Source: Chryseobacterium indologenes (GTDB lineage Bacteria; Bacteroidota; Bacteroidia; Flavobacteriales; Weeksellaceae). From it: 64,000 nucleotides of DNA. A program made the translations under genes and the position numbers. The stretch is taken from contig DJTE01000035.1 in the NCBI GenBank assembly GCA_002439165.1, forward strand, positions 28,080 through 92,079, read 5' to 3'. Positions 1 to 8,684 of this stretch are shown here, one piece after another (position 1 is the stretch's first letter; every line of letters starts with the position of its first letter). A model generated the notes under the pieces. The model made no database searches, was not told the origin of the DNA, and saw only the letters and a list, made by a program, of their open reading frames with translations.

Positions 1-159
1 AATACAATATAAATAAAATTTTGAACCAAAAACTGAAAATTAATTCACATTTTAAACAAAAACAAACAAAATTCACACAAAATAAAGCAACATAATGTTT
101 AATCCATATATTTAAAGACAGAAAATCTTCCAAGTATTCATATTAAACTTATAAACATT

Positions 160-2286
160 ATGAAGAAAATCTTTATTTCTGTCAGCACATTGATTATTTC
201 TTTTGCTTATGCTCAAAACAACAATGATGCTTTGAAAAGAGAGTTTGAAAAACAAAACAAAGAGAATAATGAAAAATTTGACTCTTATGTTTCAAAACAC
301 CACAGAAGTTCCGCATGGAATACTGAATCACAAAAAGAAACAGAAGAACAGAGAGCCCGCCTTGCCGGATTTAATCCTGACGGCGAACCTTACTTTCTGC
401 AGAATCAGGATATGGATCAGATTAAGAACTCCAATTCTGATTTTCTTCAGAATGGTACTGTAAGCGGATTAACCGGATCTTTTAACGGCGAGAATATTAA
501 ATTTACCGTTTTTGACGGAGGAAGGGTATTTGCAGGACATTCATTCTTTAACAATATTCCCAACAGAATTACCAATAAAGAAGCCAGCTCAATGAGTTAC
601 AGCTCGCATGCTACCGGTGTGGCCGGATTTATCGGAGCAAGAGCTTATACGCAAACGGTAACTTTTAATGATGGAAGCACCAAAACGATCAATTTCCAGG
701 GTATTGCCAAAAATTCAACAATGGACTCTTATTCTTTTAGCACTACCATCTTACCGGGAAATACCTCTACAAGTACAATATTTCAAAAAATACTTGCAGC
801 ACAACCTAAAATATCCAATCATTCCTACGGAACCAACCCAGGCTGGACTGAAGCATCCGTGAACGGATCTGCAGCCTGGGTATGGACCGGAAGATTCACC
901 AGTCCGGATACTTCATATGATTTGCAGGGAACTTATTTTTCAAATGATCAGAATTATGATCAGATCGTCTATAATAATCCTTCCTATATCATTGTAAAAT
1001 CTTCAGGAAATTCCTTCAAATCAGGGCCGGGATCTCCCGAAACTGCCGGCCATCTTAACTACTACATAAATAATTCCAGCGCGATACAGTTTGCTGCCAC
1101 AGACACCCTGCCTGCTGTAAACTGCAGTCTTGGATACGACTGTATCGGCCCCGGATCATTGGCAAAAAACATTATTGTGGTAGGAGCTACGGATATCATC
1201 ACTGCCAATGATGGCAGATATGTCACAGCTGCTGATGTTGTACATTCAGATTACAGCAGTGCAGGGCCAAGAGATGACGGAGGTATAAAACCGGATATTT
1301 CAGCTGTCGGAACCAGTGTAGGCAGTGCCGCAACTGCAGAAAATACAACAGGAAGTCATAGCCTGATTGTTGGCAGTGGTACATCCTATTCAGCACCGGT
1401 TGTAACCGGGATTATCGGTCTTTGGACTCAGATCAGCAAACAACTGTTTAACAGTGAATTCAATGCCGCTTCTGCAAAAACCTTAATGATCCATTCAGCT
1501 TCCGAAGCGGGAAATGCAGGTCCGGATCCGTTATTCGGCTGGGGATTTATCAATGCAAAAAAAGGAGCTGAACTTTTAGTGGCCAAATCAAATAATACAA
1601 TTATTTTCAACGATGAAATATTAAACAACGGAAGTAATAATAAAAAGGCAGTTCTTGCTTCCGGCAGCGAACCTCTTAAAGTAACCATTTCCTGGATTGA
1701 TCCGGAATATAAGCTACCTGCAAATATAGCTTGGGAAGACGCACACAACAACAGGGCATCGAGGCTGGTAAATGATCTTGATTTAAGAATCATTGATACT
1801 GAAACAGGAGTTTCCTATCTTCCGTGGAAATTAAATCCAACAAGCCCGAATACAGCTGTTAAAGGAGACAACAACGTAGACAATGTAGAACAGGTTATCG
1901 TTGATGCCCCTGTCGCAGGCAGAAAATACAGAATTGAAGTAACTCATAAAGGAACACTGGTAAATAATGTTGCCTCTCCGGTTACGGCACCTCAAAATTA
2001 TTCAATTATCGTAACGGGGTATACCTCCATTTTAGGAACCCAGGAAGCCGGAAACCCAGGAGGAATTGCCGTAGCACCAAGCATTACAAAGGATATCACC
2101 AACATCCTGAAAGCACCTAAAAGATCAGCATATACCATCTATGACCTTTCCGGTAAAAAATTACAGACCGGAATTATCAACAATGAGAAAGAACCTGTAA
2201 ATCTGTCGTCCTACACCAAAGGAATTTATATCATTGAAATAAAAACTGAAAAAGATATCATTTCTAAAAAAGTGATCAGGGAATAA
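160..2286 (+). CDS. secreted S8 (subtilisin-like) serine peptidase with T9SS type A sorting domain
   Basis: A 708-residue exported protease. The N-terminus is a Sec signal peptide (residues 1-18, ending AYA before Q19). The catalytic triad is readable as Asp119 in FTVFDGG, His150 in SSHATGVAG and Ser409 in GTSYSAP, with the oxyanion Asn284 in SSGNS. A beta-rich domain follows (about 490-620). The last ~75 residues have the type A sorting pattern (YDLSGKKLQTG near the start, then SSYTKGIYIIEIKT and a basic end), which in this phylum directs export by the type IX system and anchoring at the cell surface. It stands alone, with a 159-bp AT-rich leader in which no clear promoter box is visible. 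The likely role is extracellular protein degradation; the substrate cannot be told. Confidence 0.95.
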   Translation: MKKIFISVSTLIISFAYAQNNNDALKREFEKQNKENNEKFDSYVSKHHRSSAWNTESQKETEEQRARLAGFNPDGEPYFLQNQDMDQIKNSNSDFLQNGTVSGLTGSFNGENIKFTVFDGGRVFAGHSFFNNIPNRITNKEASSMSYSSHATGVAGFIGARAYTQTVTFNDGSTKTINFQGIAKNSTMDSYSFSTTILPGNTSTSTIFQKILAAQPKISNHSYGTNPGWTEASVNGSAAWVWTGRFTSPDTSYDLQGTYFSNDQNYDQIVYNNPSYIIVKSSGNSFKSGPGSPETAGHLNYYINNSSAIQFAATDTLPAVNCSLGYDCIGPGSLAKNIIVVGATDIITANDGRYVTAADVVHSDYSSAGPRDDGGIKPDISAVGTSVGSAATAENTTGSHSLIVGSGTSYSAPVVTGIIGLWTQISKQLFNSEFNAASAKTLMIHSASEAGNAGPDPLFGWGFINAKKGAELLVAKSNNTIIFNDEILNNGSNNKKAVLASGSEPLKVTISWIDPEYKLPANIAWEDAHNNRASRLVNDLDLRIIDTETGVSYLPWKLNPTSPNTAVKGDNNVDNVEQVIVDAPVAGRKYRIEVTHKGTLVNNVASPVTAPQNYSIIVTGYTSILGTQEAGNPGGIAVAPSITKDITNILKAPKRSAYTIYDLSGKKLQTGIINNEKEPVNLSSYTKGIYIIEIKTEKDIISKKVIRE

Positions 2287-2308
2287 GCTCCTGATCCTGG
2301 GATTCCAT

Positions 2309-2338
2309 ACAAAATACTAACACTTGTTAGTATTTTGT
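2309..2338. promoter_or_regulatory. perfect 14-bp inverted repeat, probable operator (or terminator) before the E1 gene
   Basis: The arms ACAAAATACTAACA and TGTTAGTATTTTGT pair perfectly around a 2-nt centre (CT). The palindrome begins 22 nt after the protease stop and covers the candidate -33 TTG (2324-2326) of the next gene. The near-absent loop and AT-rich arms fit a dimeric repressor site (TetR-like sites have this look) better than an intrinsic terminator, but a T-run follows, so a terminator role is possible. Confidence 0.5.
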
Positions 2339-2355
2339 TTTTTTATGTATATTTG
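2324..2355 (+). promoter_or_regulatory. Bacteroidetes-type promoter of the E1 gene
   Basis: TTG at 2324-2326 and the -7 box TATATTTG at 2348-2355 (consensus TAnnTTTG) with a 21-nt spacer. Transcription should begin only a few bases before the ATG at 2362, giving a nearly leaderless mRNA. This argues against the in-frame ATG at 2335, which lies inside the promoter. Confidence 0.6.
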
Positions 2356-2361
2356 CTATCT

Positions 2362-4434
2362 ATGGAAAATACACTTCACGAAAAGGTTTCTCAGGATATC
2401 CTGCTAAAAGCATACAATCATATGATGCTGGCTAAGGCAATGGCAGACATCTATGAAGAAAACAGAAATATATGTAAATATGTTCATAGTACTTCAAGAG
2501 GTCACGAAGCCATCCAGCTGGCAACCGCTTATCAGCTAACAAAAGAAGACTGGGTTTCCCCTTATTACAGGGACGAAAGTATTCTTTTAGGAATAGGTTT
2601 TGAACCTTATCAGCTGATGCTTCAGCTACTTGCTAAAGCAGAAGATCCTTTTTCCGGAGGAAGATCGTATTATTCCCATCCTTCAAGCAGGGATGAAGAC
2701 AAGCCAAAGATCATTCACCAGAGTTCAGCCACAGGAATGCAGACCATTCCTACAACTGGGGTTGCTCAGGGAATAAAATACATCCAGGAATTCAATTTAC
2801 AGAATTTCGAAAACAACCCGGTTGTTGTATGCAGTCTTGGAGACAACTCTGTAACGGAAGGTGAAGTAAGCGAAGCATTGCAGTTTGCCGCTTTGCATCA
2901 GCTTCCGGTCATATTCCTTGTACAGGATAATGAATGGGGAATTTCCGTAACCAAAGAAGAAGCCCGAACCTGTGATGCCTACGATTTTGTGGCAGGATTT
3001 ACCGGTCTCAGCAGAATGCGTGTAGACGGAACAGACTTCGTGGAAAGTTTTGAAGCGATGAAAAAAGCGGTTGATTTTGTAAGAAACGAAAGAAAACCTT
3101 TAGTAGTCTGTGCAAAAACCGTTCTTATCGGCCACCATACCTCCGGGGTGAGAAGAGAATTTTATAGAGACGAAGAAGATTTAACCAAGCACAGAGCTAA
3201 AGATCCGGGAGAAATCCTGAGAAAACACCTGCTGGAATCCGGAACCGATGAAGATCTTTTAAAACAGATCACGAAAAAAGCAAGACTGGAAGCTGAAGAG
3301 GCTTTTGAAAAAGCAAAAAATGCTGAAGATCCAAAGCCAGAAACGGTTATGCAGCACGTTTTCGCACCCACTCCAATCACTGAAGAAACAGGAACCCGTG
3401 AACCTGCGGATGGTGAGAAGATCGTTATGGTAGACGCTGCCATTCACGCCATTCAGGAACTGATGTGGAAACATCCGGAAGCTTTGCTGTACGGGCAGGA
3501 TGTAGGAGAAAGAATCGGGGGAGTTTTCCGTGAAACGGTTACTTTAGGTAAAAAATTCGGAAACAAAAGAGTATTCAACACGGCGATCCAGGAAGCTTAT
3601 ATCATTGGATCCACCACAGGAATGAGTGCCGTAGGATTAAAGCCTATCGTGGAAGTTCAGTTTGCCGATTATATTTATCCGGGAATCAATCAGCTCATCA
3701 CAGAGATTTCAAAATCAAGCTACCTGAGTGGAGGGAAATATCCCGTAAGCAATATCATCCGTGTACCGATTGGTGCTTATGGCGGAGGCGGACCTTACCA
3801 CAGCGGAAGCGTGGAAAGTATCCTGGCCAATATAAAAGGAATCAAAATTGCTTATCCGAGTAATGCAGCAGATTTTAAAGGTCTGCTAAAGGCCGCTTAT
3901 TACGATCCGAATCCGGTCGTTATGCTGGAACATAAAGGTCTGTACTGGAGCAAAGTTCCGGGAACCGAAGATGCCAAGACCATTGAACCGGCAGAAGACT
4001 ATATCCTTCCGTTCGGAAAAGGAAAAGTGATCATCGAAGCAGATCAGAATGAAACGGAAAAAGGCAGAACACTGGTTGTGGTAACTTATGGAATGGGTGT
4101 TTACTGGGCTAAAGAAGCGGCTAAGAACTTTAATGGAAGAGTTGAGGTCATCGATCTGAGAACTTTAATTCCACTGGATGAAGAACTTGTTTTTGAAAGA
4201 GTAAAAGCACATGGTAAATGCATCGTCCTGACTGAGGAACAGCTTAACAATTCTTTCGCAGAAGCTTTTGCCCACCGCATCTCTAAAAACTGCTTCAGAT
4301 ACCTGGATGCTCCGGTAGAAACTATGGGATCGCTGGATGTCCCGGCCGTTCCGATCAATCTTGTTCTGGAAAAAGAAATGCTTCCGAATGCTGAAAAACT
4401 CAGCAAAAAAATAGAAGAAATGCTTCATTATTAA
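2362..4434 (+). CDS. branched-chain 2-oxoacid dehydrogenase E1, fused alpha and beta subunits
   Basis: A 690-residue thiamine-diphosphate enzyme that decarboxylates a 2-oxoacid and passes the acyl group to an E2 lipoyl protein. Residues 1-320 are the E1 alpha part, with the ThDP/Mg motif starting at GDN (160-162) and ending at Asn190 in QDNEWGIS. After a charged linker, residues about 354-690 are the E1 beta part (YGQDVG, FNTAIQEA, VEVQFADYIYPG, GPYHSGS). The fusion and sequence style match the 2-oxoisovalerate type of Bacteroidetes, which supplies branched acyl-CoA primers for iso-fatty acids; substrate choice is inferred. E2 and E3 are not nearby. The upstream in-frame ATG at 2335 would add nine hydrophobic residues and overlaps the promoter, so 2362 was chosen. 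Confidence 0.9.
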   Translation: MENTLHEKVSQDILLKAYNHMMLAKAMADIYEENRNICKYVHSTSRGHEAIQLATAYQLTKEDWVSPYYRDESILLGIGFEPYQLMLQLLAKAEDPFSGGRSYYSHPSSRDEDKPKIIHQSSATGMQTIPTTGVAQGIKYIQEFNLQNFENNPVVVCSLGDNSVTEGEVSEALQFAALHQLPVIFLVQDNEWGISVTKEEARTCDAYDFVAGFTGLSRMRVDGTDFVESFEAMKKAVDFVRNERKPLVVCAKTVLIGHHTSGVRREFYRDEEDLTKHRAKDPGEILRKHLLESGTDEDLLKQITKKARLEAEEAFEKAKNAEDPKPETVMQHVFAPTPITEETGTREPADGEKIVMVDAAIHAIQELMWKHPEALLYGQDVGERIGGVFRETVTLGKKFGNKRVFNTAIQEAYIIGSTTGMSAVGLKPIVEVQFADYIYPGINQLITEISKSSYLSGGKYPVSNIIRVPIGAYGGGGPYHSGSVESILANIKGIKIAYPSNAADFKGLLKAAYYDPNPVVMLEHKGLYWSKVPGTEDAKTIEPAEDYILPFGKGKVIIEADQNETEKGRTLVVVTYGMGVYWAKEAAKNFNGRVEVIDLRTLIPLDEELVFERVKAHGKCIVLTEEQLNNSFAEAFAHRISKNCFRYLDAPVETMGSLDVPAVPINLVLEKEMLPNAEKLSKKIEEMLHY

Positions 4435-4441
4435 ATATTTG

Positions 4442-4470
4442 AAACCTCTGATTTTCCAGAGGTTTTTTTT
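4442..4470 (+). terminator. intrinsic terminator after the E1 gene
   Basis: AAACCTCTG / CAGAGGTTT stem with a six-base loop, followed by a run of eight T, seven bases after the stop. Confidence 0.85.
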
Positions 4471-4548
4471 ATTAATTTTAATAAGCAAAGGGATACCTCA
4501 TTTTGGTATTCATTTTGTTTATATGCACATCAAATTTCCTGAAGCATT

Positions 4549-5577
4549 ATGATCACAACAAAATATGTTAATTACAGACAGGTTCTCAATTTATCCGGCA
4601 CTCATCTGATTCTCATCAGTATATGGTGTACCCTGATTGCCGTTCTTTTTTATTTTTTCAATTGGGAGTGGATGATCATACCCTGGGTACCGGTAGCTTT
4701 GATAGGTACAGCGGAAGCCTTTCTGGTAGGCTTTAAAAATAATCAGGCTTATGACAGGCTTTGGGAAGCCCGAAAGATCTGGGGAGGCATCGTCAATTCC
4801 AGCCGTTCCTTTGCTTCTATGGTTTACGCTTTTGACACTCAAAATGAAAAGGTAGGAGCTTTCGATCTGGAAGACCGGAAAAGAAGAATCGTTTACCGCC
4901 ATATTGCATGGCTGTACACTTTCCGCGAACAGCTTCTGGTGCCTACTGAATGGGAACATATCAGCTCGGAAAATAAATTCGGAAATATCAACCTGAGAAG
5001 AAACAGACTGATCAAAGCGGGATTCCCCGACTACGGAAGAGCTCCCATTTTTCTTCATAAATACCTTTCGGAAGAAGAATATGATCTCAAGGACGATTAT
5101 AAGAACTTTGCCACATACCTGAATTCACAGCAGGCAAAAGACATCAATGAGCTGAAAAATATGAATGTCATTACAGATTTCAATCAGATGCAGCTTCAGA
5201 CCTGCCTGAATGAATTCTATGCTTTCCAGGGACAGGCGGAAAGAATCAAAAAATTTCCATCGCCCAGACAGTTCGCCAGTACTGCGTTTATCTTCAATAT
5301 TCTGTTTATTATGCTGCTTCCGCTGGGACTGGTGAATGAATTTGCCAAACTGGGAGATTTCGGAATCTGGGCTTCCATTCCTTTCTGCATTATTATCGGA
5401 TGGATCTATATCATCATGGAACTGGTAGGAGATTATTCGGAAAATCCTTTTGCCGGGCTGATGTTTGATGTTCCGATGCTTTCCATATGCAGAACCATTG
5501 AAATTGATCTTCTTCAGATGAGCGGAGAAACCGATCTTCCGGAACCTATTTCATCCAAACACGGTGTTCTGATTTAA
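4549..5577 (+). CDS. bestrophin-family (UPF0187) membrane channel protein
   Basis: A 342-residue inner-membrane protein. Two hydrophobic segments lie near the N-terminus (about 18-37 and 39-60), followed by the family stretch FKNNQAYDRLWEARKIWGG and NSSRSF. Two more membrane segments lie at about 245-265 and 275-300, with the conserved end region DYSENPFAGLMFDVPM. Bacterial members of the bestrophin/YneE family form pentameric anion or cation channels; ion selectivity cannot be read from sequence. It is a single gene between two terminators or convergent ends, 17 bases from the stop of the Lrp gene on the other strand. Confidence 0.85.
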   Translation: MITTKYVNYRQVLNLSGTHLILISIWCTLIAVLFYFFNWEWMIIPWVPVALIGTAEAFLVGFKNNQAYDRLWEARKIWGGIVNSSRSFASMVYAFDTQNEKVGAFDLEDRKRRIVYRHIAWLYTFREQLLVPTEWEHISSENKFGNINLRRNRLIKAGFPDYGRAPIFLHKYLSEEEYDLKDDYKNFATYLNSQQAKDINELKNMNVITDFNQMQLQTCLNEFYAFQGQAERIKKFPSPRQFASTAFIFNILFIMLLPLGLVNEFAKLGDFGIWASIPFCIIIGWIYIIMELVGDYSENPFAGLMFDVPMLSICRTIEIDLLQMSGETDLPEPISSKHGVLI

Positions 5578-5594
5578 TCATCAGAACCAACGGC

Positions 5595-6053
5595 TCAAAG
5601 TGCAATTGCGGTTGTATTTTTTACTTCAGAGATCATAAATGAGCTGTGGGTACTTGCGATATGCTGTAATGCCGTGAGCTTGGTAAGCATAAAATTCCGG
5701 TAGTCCTGCATATCCTTTACCCCTATTTTAAGGATATAATCATAGTCTCCGCTTACATGAAAACATTCTGTGACTTCACTAAGATTCAGGATCTCCTTTT
5801 CAAACTGCAGTACAAATTCCTTTTTGTGCTGTGCTAATTTTATATGACACAGGACAATAAAATCACGGTTTACCTTATGCCGGTCCAGAAGAGCCACATA
5901 CTTTGAGATCACCCCCAGGTTTTCAAGCTTTCTTACCCGTTCATATACCGCTGTAACAGAGAGTCCGAGCTTATAAGACAGTTCTTTGGTGGTTTGTTTA
6001 CAGTCTTCCTGTAATAAGAGCAGCAGTTTTTTATCTGTTTCATCAAAATTCAT
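5595..6053 (-). CDS. Lrp/AsnC family transcriptional regulator
   Basis: A 152-residue feast/famine regulator. The N-terminal winged helix covers about residues 1-60 (ETDKKLLLLLQEDCKQT, then LGLSVTAVYERVRKLENLGVI). The C-terminal RAM/AsnC ligand domain covers about 65-145 and contains VTECFHVSGDYDYILKIGV. It is divergent from the PLP gamma-family lyase gene, with 157 bp between starts, a layout in which Lrp proteins often control the neighbouring amino-acid enzyme. The effector is probably an amino acid such as methionine, but this is inferred from context only. Confidence 0.9.
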   Translation of the reverse strand: MNFDETDKKLLLLLQEDCKQTTKELSYKLGLSVTAVYERVRKLENLGVISKYVALLDRHKVNRDFIVLCHIKLAQHKKEFVLQFEKEILNLSEVTECFHVSGDYDYILKIGVKDMQDYRNFMLTKLTALQHIASTHSSFMISEVKNTTAIAL

Positions 6054-6084
6054 AGATAATTTTTTGGAAAAAGTTTAACATTTT

Positions 6085-6092
6085 CAAAGATA
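6085..6092 (-). promoter_or_regulatory. -7 box of the Lrp gene promoter
   Basis: On the minus strand this reads TATCTTTG, matching TAnnTTTG, about 32 bases before the Lrp start. No well-spaced -33 element is obvious. Confidence 0.4.
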
Positions 6093-6210
6093 ATAAACAT
6101 ATTTTCTAATTAAAACGCAAATAATAGATTTATATTCTACAAATTCAAATTTATATTGTAATAATTCTGAAAACAAAGCATATTTAGGCCATCAATAAAA
6201 CCTAAAGCTT

Positions 6211-7437
6211 ATGGAAATTTTCAATGCAGCCAATGAGATCCAGGACCTTCAGTATTTTGGTGAATTCGGAGGAGTAAACCCTTCGATCTCTGACAGCTCT
6301 ACCTATACTTTTCTTTCTGCAAAAACCATGTTTGATACTTTTGAAGGAAACGCAGAAGGATGTTATTTATATTCCAGACATTCATCCCCGATGAATCTTT
6401 ATCTGGCACAGGCTCTGGCTAAAATGGAAAACACTGAAGCGGCCAATGTAACGGCATCAGGGATGGGAGCTATTACCTCCGTTCTGATGCAGATCTGTAA
6501 AAGCGGAGATCATATTATTTCCAGCAGAACCATTTATGGAGGAACATATGCTTTTTTAAAAAATTTCCTGCCTCCCTTCAATATTGAAACCACTTTCGTA
6601 GACATCAGCAATTTTGAATCTATCGAAAATTCCATAAAACCCAGCACAAAAATCATCTATTGTGAAAGTGTGAGCAATCCGCTTCTGGAAGTGGCAGACC
6701 TTAGAAAACTTTCTGAGATCTGTAAAAAACATGGTTTACAGCTGATTGTAGACAACACCTTCTCCCCTCTTTCTGTTTCCCCAAAACTACTGGGGGCTGA
6801 TATTGTGATCCACAGTCTTACCAAGTTCATCAACGGAAGCAGTGACACTGTTGGCGGAGTATACTGCGGAAGCCAGGAATTCATCAATGATACCAAAAAC
6901 GTCAACAACGGAGCGTGCATGCTTTTGGGACCGACAATGGACAGTTTCCGTTCTGCCAGCATCCTGAAGAACCTGAGAACCCTCCACATCAGAATGAAAC
7001 AGCACAGCCACAATGCCTTATATCTTGCAGAGCGGTTTGAAAAAGACGGATTAAAGGTTTCTTATCCGGGATTGGCATCTCACAAGGATCATGAGCTGAT
7101 GAAAAGCATGATGCATGAAGACTATGGATTCGGAGGCCTGCTGACACTGGATGCAGGAACAACGGACAAAGCCAACGAACTGATGGAAATGATGCAGCAG
7201 GAAAACCTGGGCTATCTGGCGGTAAGCTTAGGCTTTTATAAAACCCTATTCTCCTGTTCAGGAAGCTCCACCTCATCAGAAATCCCTGAGGAAGAGCGGG
7301 AAGCAATGGGAATATCGGACGGACTTATCAGATTCTCTATCGGACTGGATCAGGATATAGAGAGAACTTATCAAAAAATGCGGGAATGCATGCTGAAAAC
7401 AGGCGTTCTCAACCATGAAACCATATTCATATCTTAA
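6211..7437 (+). CDS. PLP-dependent Cys/Met-metabolism (gamma-family) enzyme, methionine gamma-lyase-like
   Basis: A 408-residue fold-type I PLP enzyme. Visible family residues are Tyr54 and Arg56 in YLYSRHSSP (phosphate contacts from the partner subunit), Tyr109 in IYGG, Asp181 in DNTF (pairs with the pyridine N) and the Schiff-base Lys205 in HSLTKF. Enzymes of this group cleave methionine, homocysteine or cystathionine, or use O-acyl-homoserine. The cysteine that marks classical methionine gamma-lyases (in the motif YGCT) is a glycine here (YGGT), so the precise substrate is open. It is divergent from an Lrp regulator, fitting amino-acid-responsive sulfur amino-acid catabolism. Confidence 0.85.
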   Translation: MEIFNAANEIQDLQYFGEFGGVNPSISDSSTYTFLSAKTMFDTFEGNAEGCYLYSRHSSPMNLYLAQALAKMENTEAANVTASGMGAITSVLMQICKSGDHIISSRTIYGGTYAFLKNFLPPFNIETTFVDISNFESIENSIKPSTKIIYCESVSNPLLEVADLRKLSEICKKHGLQLIVDNTFSPLSVSPKLLGADIVIHSLTKFINGSSDTVGGVYCGSQEFINDTKNVNNGACMLLGPTMDSFRSASILKNLRTLHIRMKQHSHNALYLAERFEKDGLKVSYPGLASHKDHELMKSMMHEDYGFGGLLTLDAGTTDKANELMEMMQQENLGYLAVSLGFYKTLFSCSGSSTSSEIPEEEREAMGISDGLIRFSIGLDQDIERTYQKMRECMLKTGVLNHETIFIS

Positions 7438-7453
7438 ATTTATTGTTACAAAG

Positions 7454-7487
7454 GCTGTCGGATCTCCGGCAGCTTTTATTTTTTTAT
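7454..7487 (+). terminator. intrinsic terminator after the lyase gene
   Basis: GCTGTCGG / CCGGCAGC stem (one G-T pair) with loop ATCT, then TTTTATTTTTTT. It overlaps the end of the convergent glycosyltransferase gene. Confidence 0.75.
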
Positions 7488-8483
7488 ATGAAAATGCTTC
7501 GGAAAAGCATCTTCCGGTTTCATTCTGAAAATATTCAGCAATATCCATGATTTTAAAAAGCCGTAGCCATAAGAAAACATCTGGATATAAGTGGAAATTA
7601 CCGCCATACCGGCAATACTTATATTCCGGGTAACAGCCAGTGCGTGAAAAAACACCATAAAAGTGTACAGCCCGTAAAATGCAAGGATAATTCCCCTGCT
7701 CATCATAATGTACTCTAAAAAGCCCAGAATATATCCTAACAGAAATAAGGTAGGAAAGGCAAATGATATTTTTACATAATCCGGATGCCTTTGGTTGAGA
7801 ATCGGTCTTGCACAGCCAAACTGATACACCTGCCTTGAAAACTTACCAAAGTCTACCCTCCGTTTATGATAAACAGCAATATCATCAAAAAAAGCTGTTG
7901 TAAAGCCATTTTCCCAAAGTGTCATCGACAGATCCGGATCTTCGCCAATTCTCATTTCAGAAAAACCGCCGACTTTTTCAAAAACGGATTTCTTTACTCC
8001 CATATTAAAACTTCTCGGCTGGAATTTAGAAACCGACTTTTTATTTCCCCTGATTCCTCCGGTTGTAAAAACAGATGTCATAGAATAGGAAATGGCTTTC
8101 TGCATCAGGTTAAAACCTTTATGAGCCTTATCTGCCCCACCAAATGCATCACATGGAATGGTCTCAATGTCTTTTTTAATATTTTCAATATAATCCTTTT
8201 CCACGATCACATCACTGTCTACAAAAAGCAGCCAGTCATTCTGAGCTCTTTTTGCCCCGTAATTCCTGGTAAGTCCCGGTCCTGAATTGTCTTTACGGAA
8301 ATATTTAATATCCAGCATTCCCTCAAAATTATGTATCGTAGGCTTAAGATCTATAAAAGAACCGTCGTCAACAATAATGACCTCAAACTCTTTGTCAGTC
8401 TGATGAGATAATGAGTTGAGCAACTCAAAAAGTTCATCTTTCCGGTTAAAAATAGCAACGACAATGGAAATACTAGGCTTCAA
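7476..8483 (-). CDS. family 2 glycosyltransferase with C-terminal membrane segments
   Basis: A 335-residue GT-A fold transferase. It has the nucleotide-sugar site DDGS (39-42), the metal-binding DSD (89-91), a likely catalytic ED in MRIGEDPDLSM, and hydrophobic helices in the last ~100 residues that would hold it at the inner membrane. It probably adds a sugar to a surface glycan; donor and acceptor are unknown and no other glycan genes are adjacent. The start codon appears to be TTG: no in-frame ATG or GTG lies between it and an upstream in-frame stop, and the promoter box sits 14 bases before it. Confidence 0.87.
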   Translation of the reverse strand: MKPSISIVVAIFNRKDELFELLNSLSHQTDKEFEVIIVDDGSFIDLKPTIHNFEGMLDIKYFRKDNSGPGLTRNYGAKRAQNDWLLFVDSDVIVEKDYIENIKKDIETIPCDAFGGADKAHKGFNLMQKAISYSMTSVFTTGGIRGNKKSVSKFQPRSFNMGVKKSVFEKVGGFSEMRIGEDPDLSMTLWENGFTTAFFDDIAVYHKRRVDFGKFSRQVYQFGCARPILNQRHPDYVKISFAFPTLFLLGYILGFLEYIMMSRGIILAFYGLYTFMVFFHALAVTRNISIAGMAVISTYIQMFSYGYGFLKSWILLNIFRMKPEDAFPKHFHIKK

Positions 8484-8496
8484 ATCAAAAATTTTT

Positions 8497-8528
8497 CAAA
8501 AATACTTATTCACAAAAGAATCCGCAAA
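8497..8528 (-). promoter_or_regulatory. promoter of the glycosyltransferase gene
   Basis: On the minus strand: TTTG (8528-8525), a 20-nt spacer, then TATTTTTG (8504-8497). The predicted start of transcription is about ten bases before the TTG start codon. Confidence 0.55.
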
Positions 8529-8684
8529 CACTTTGCCATAGATTATCCAACATTTTTTGATCAGTACAAAAAAAATAGCCATAAATCATTATTGAAAAAA
8601 TAATTCATACAATATTGATTAATTTTAAGAAAAATTTAAATTAATATTATTATTTTTAAAAACATTTTTAACATAATATAATTT

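Noticed and set aside
2335..2361. Upstream in-frame ATG extension of the E1 gene
   Set aside because: The extra codons overlap the -7 box and would add a hydrophobic stretch unknown in E1 proteins.
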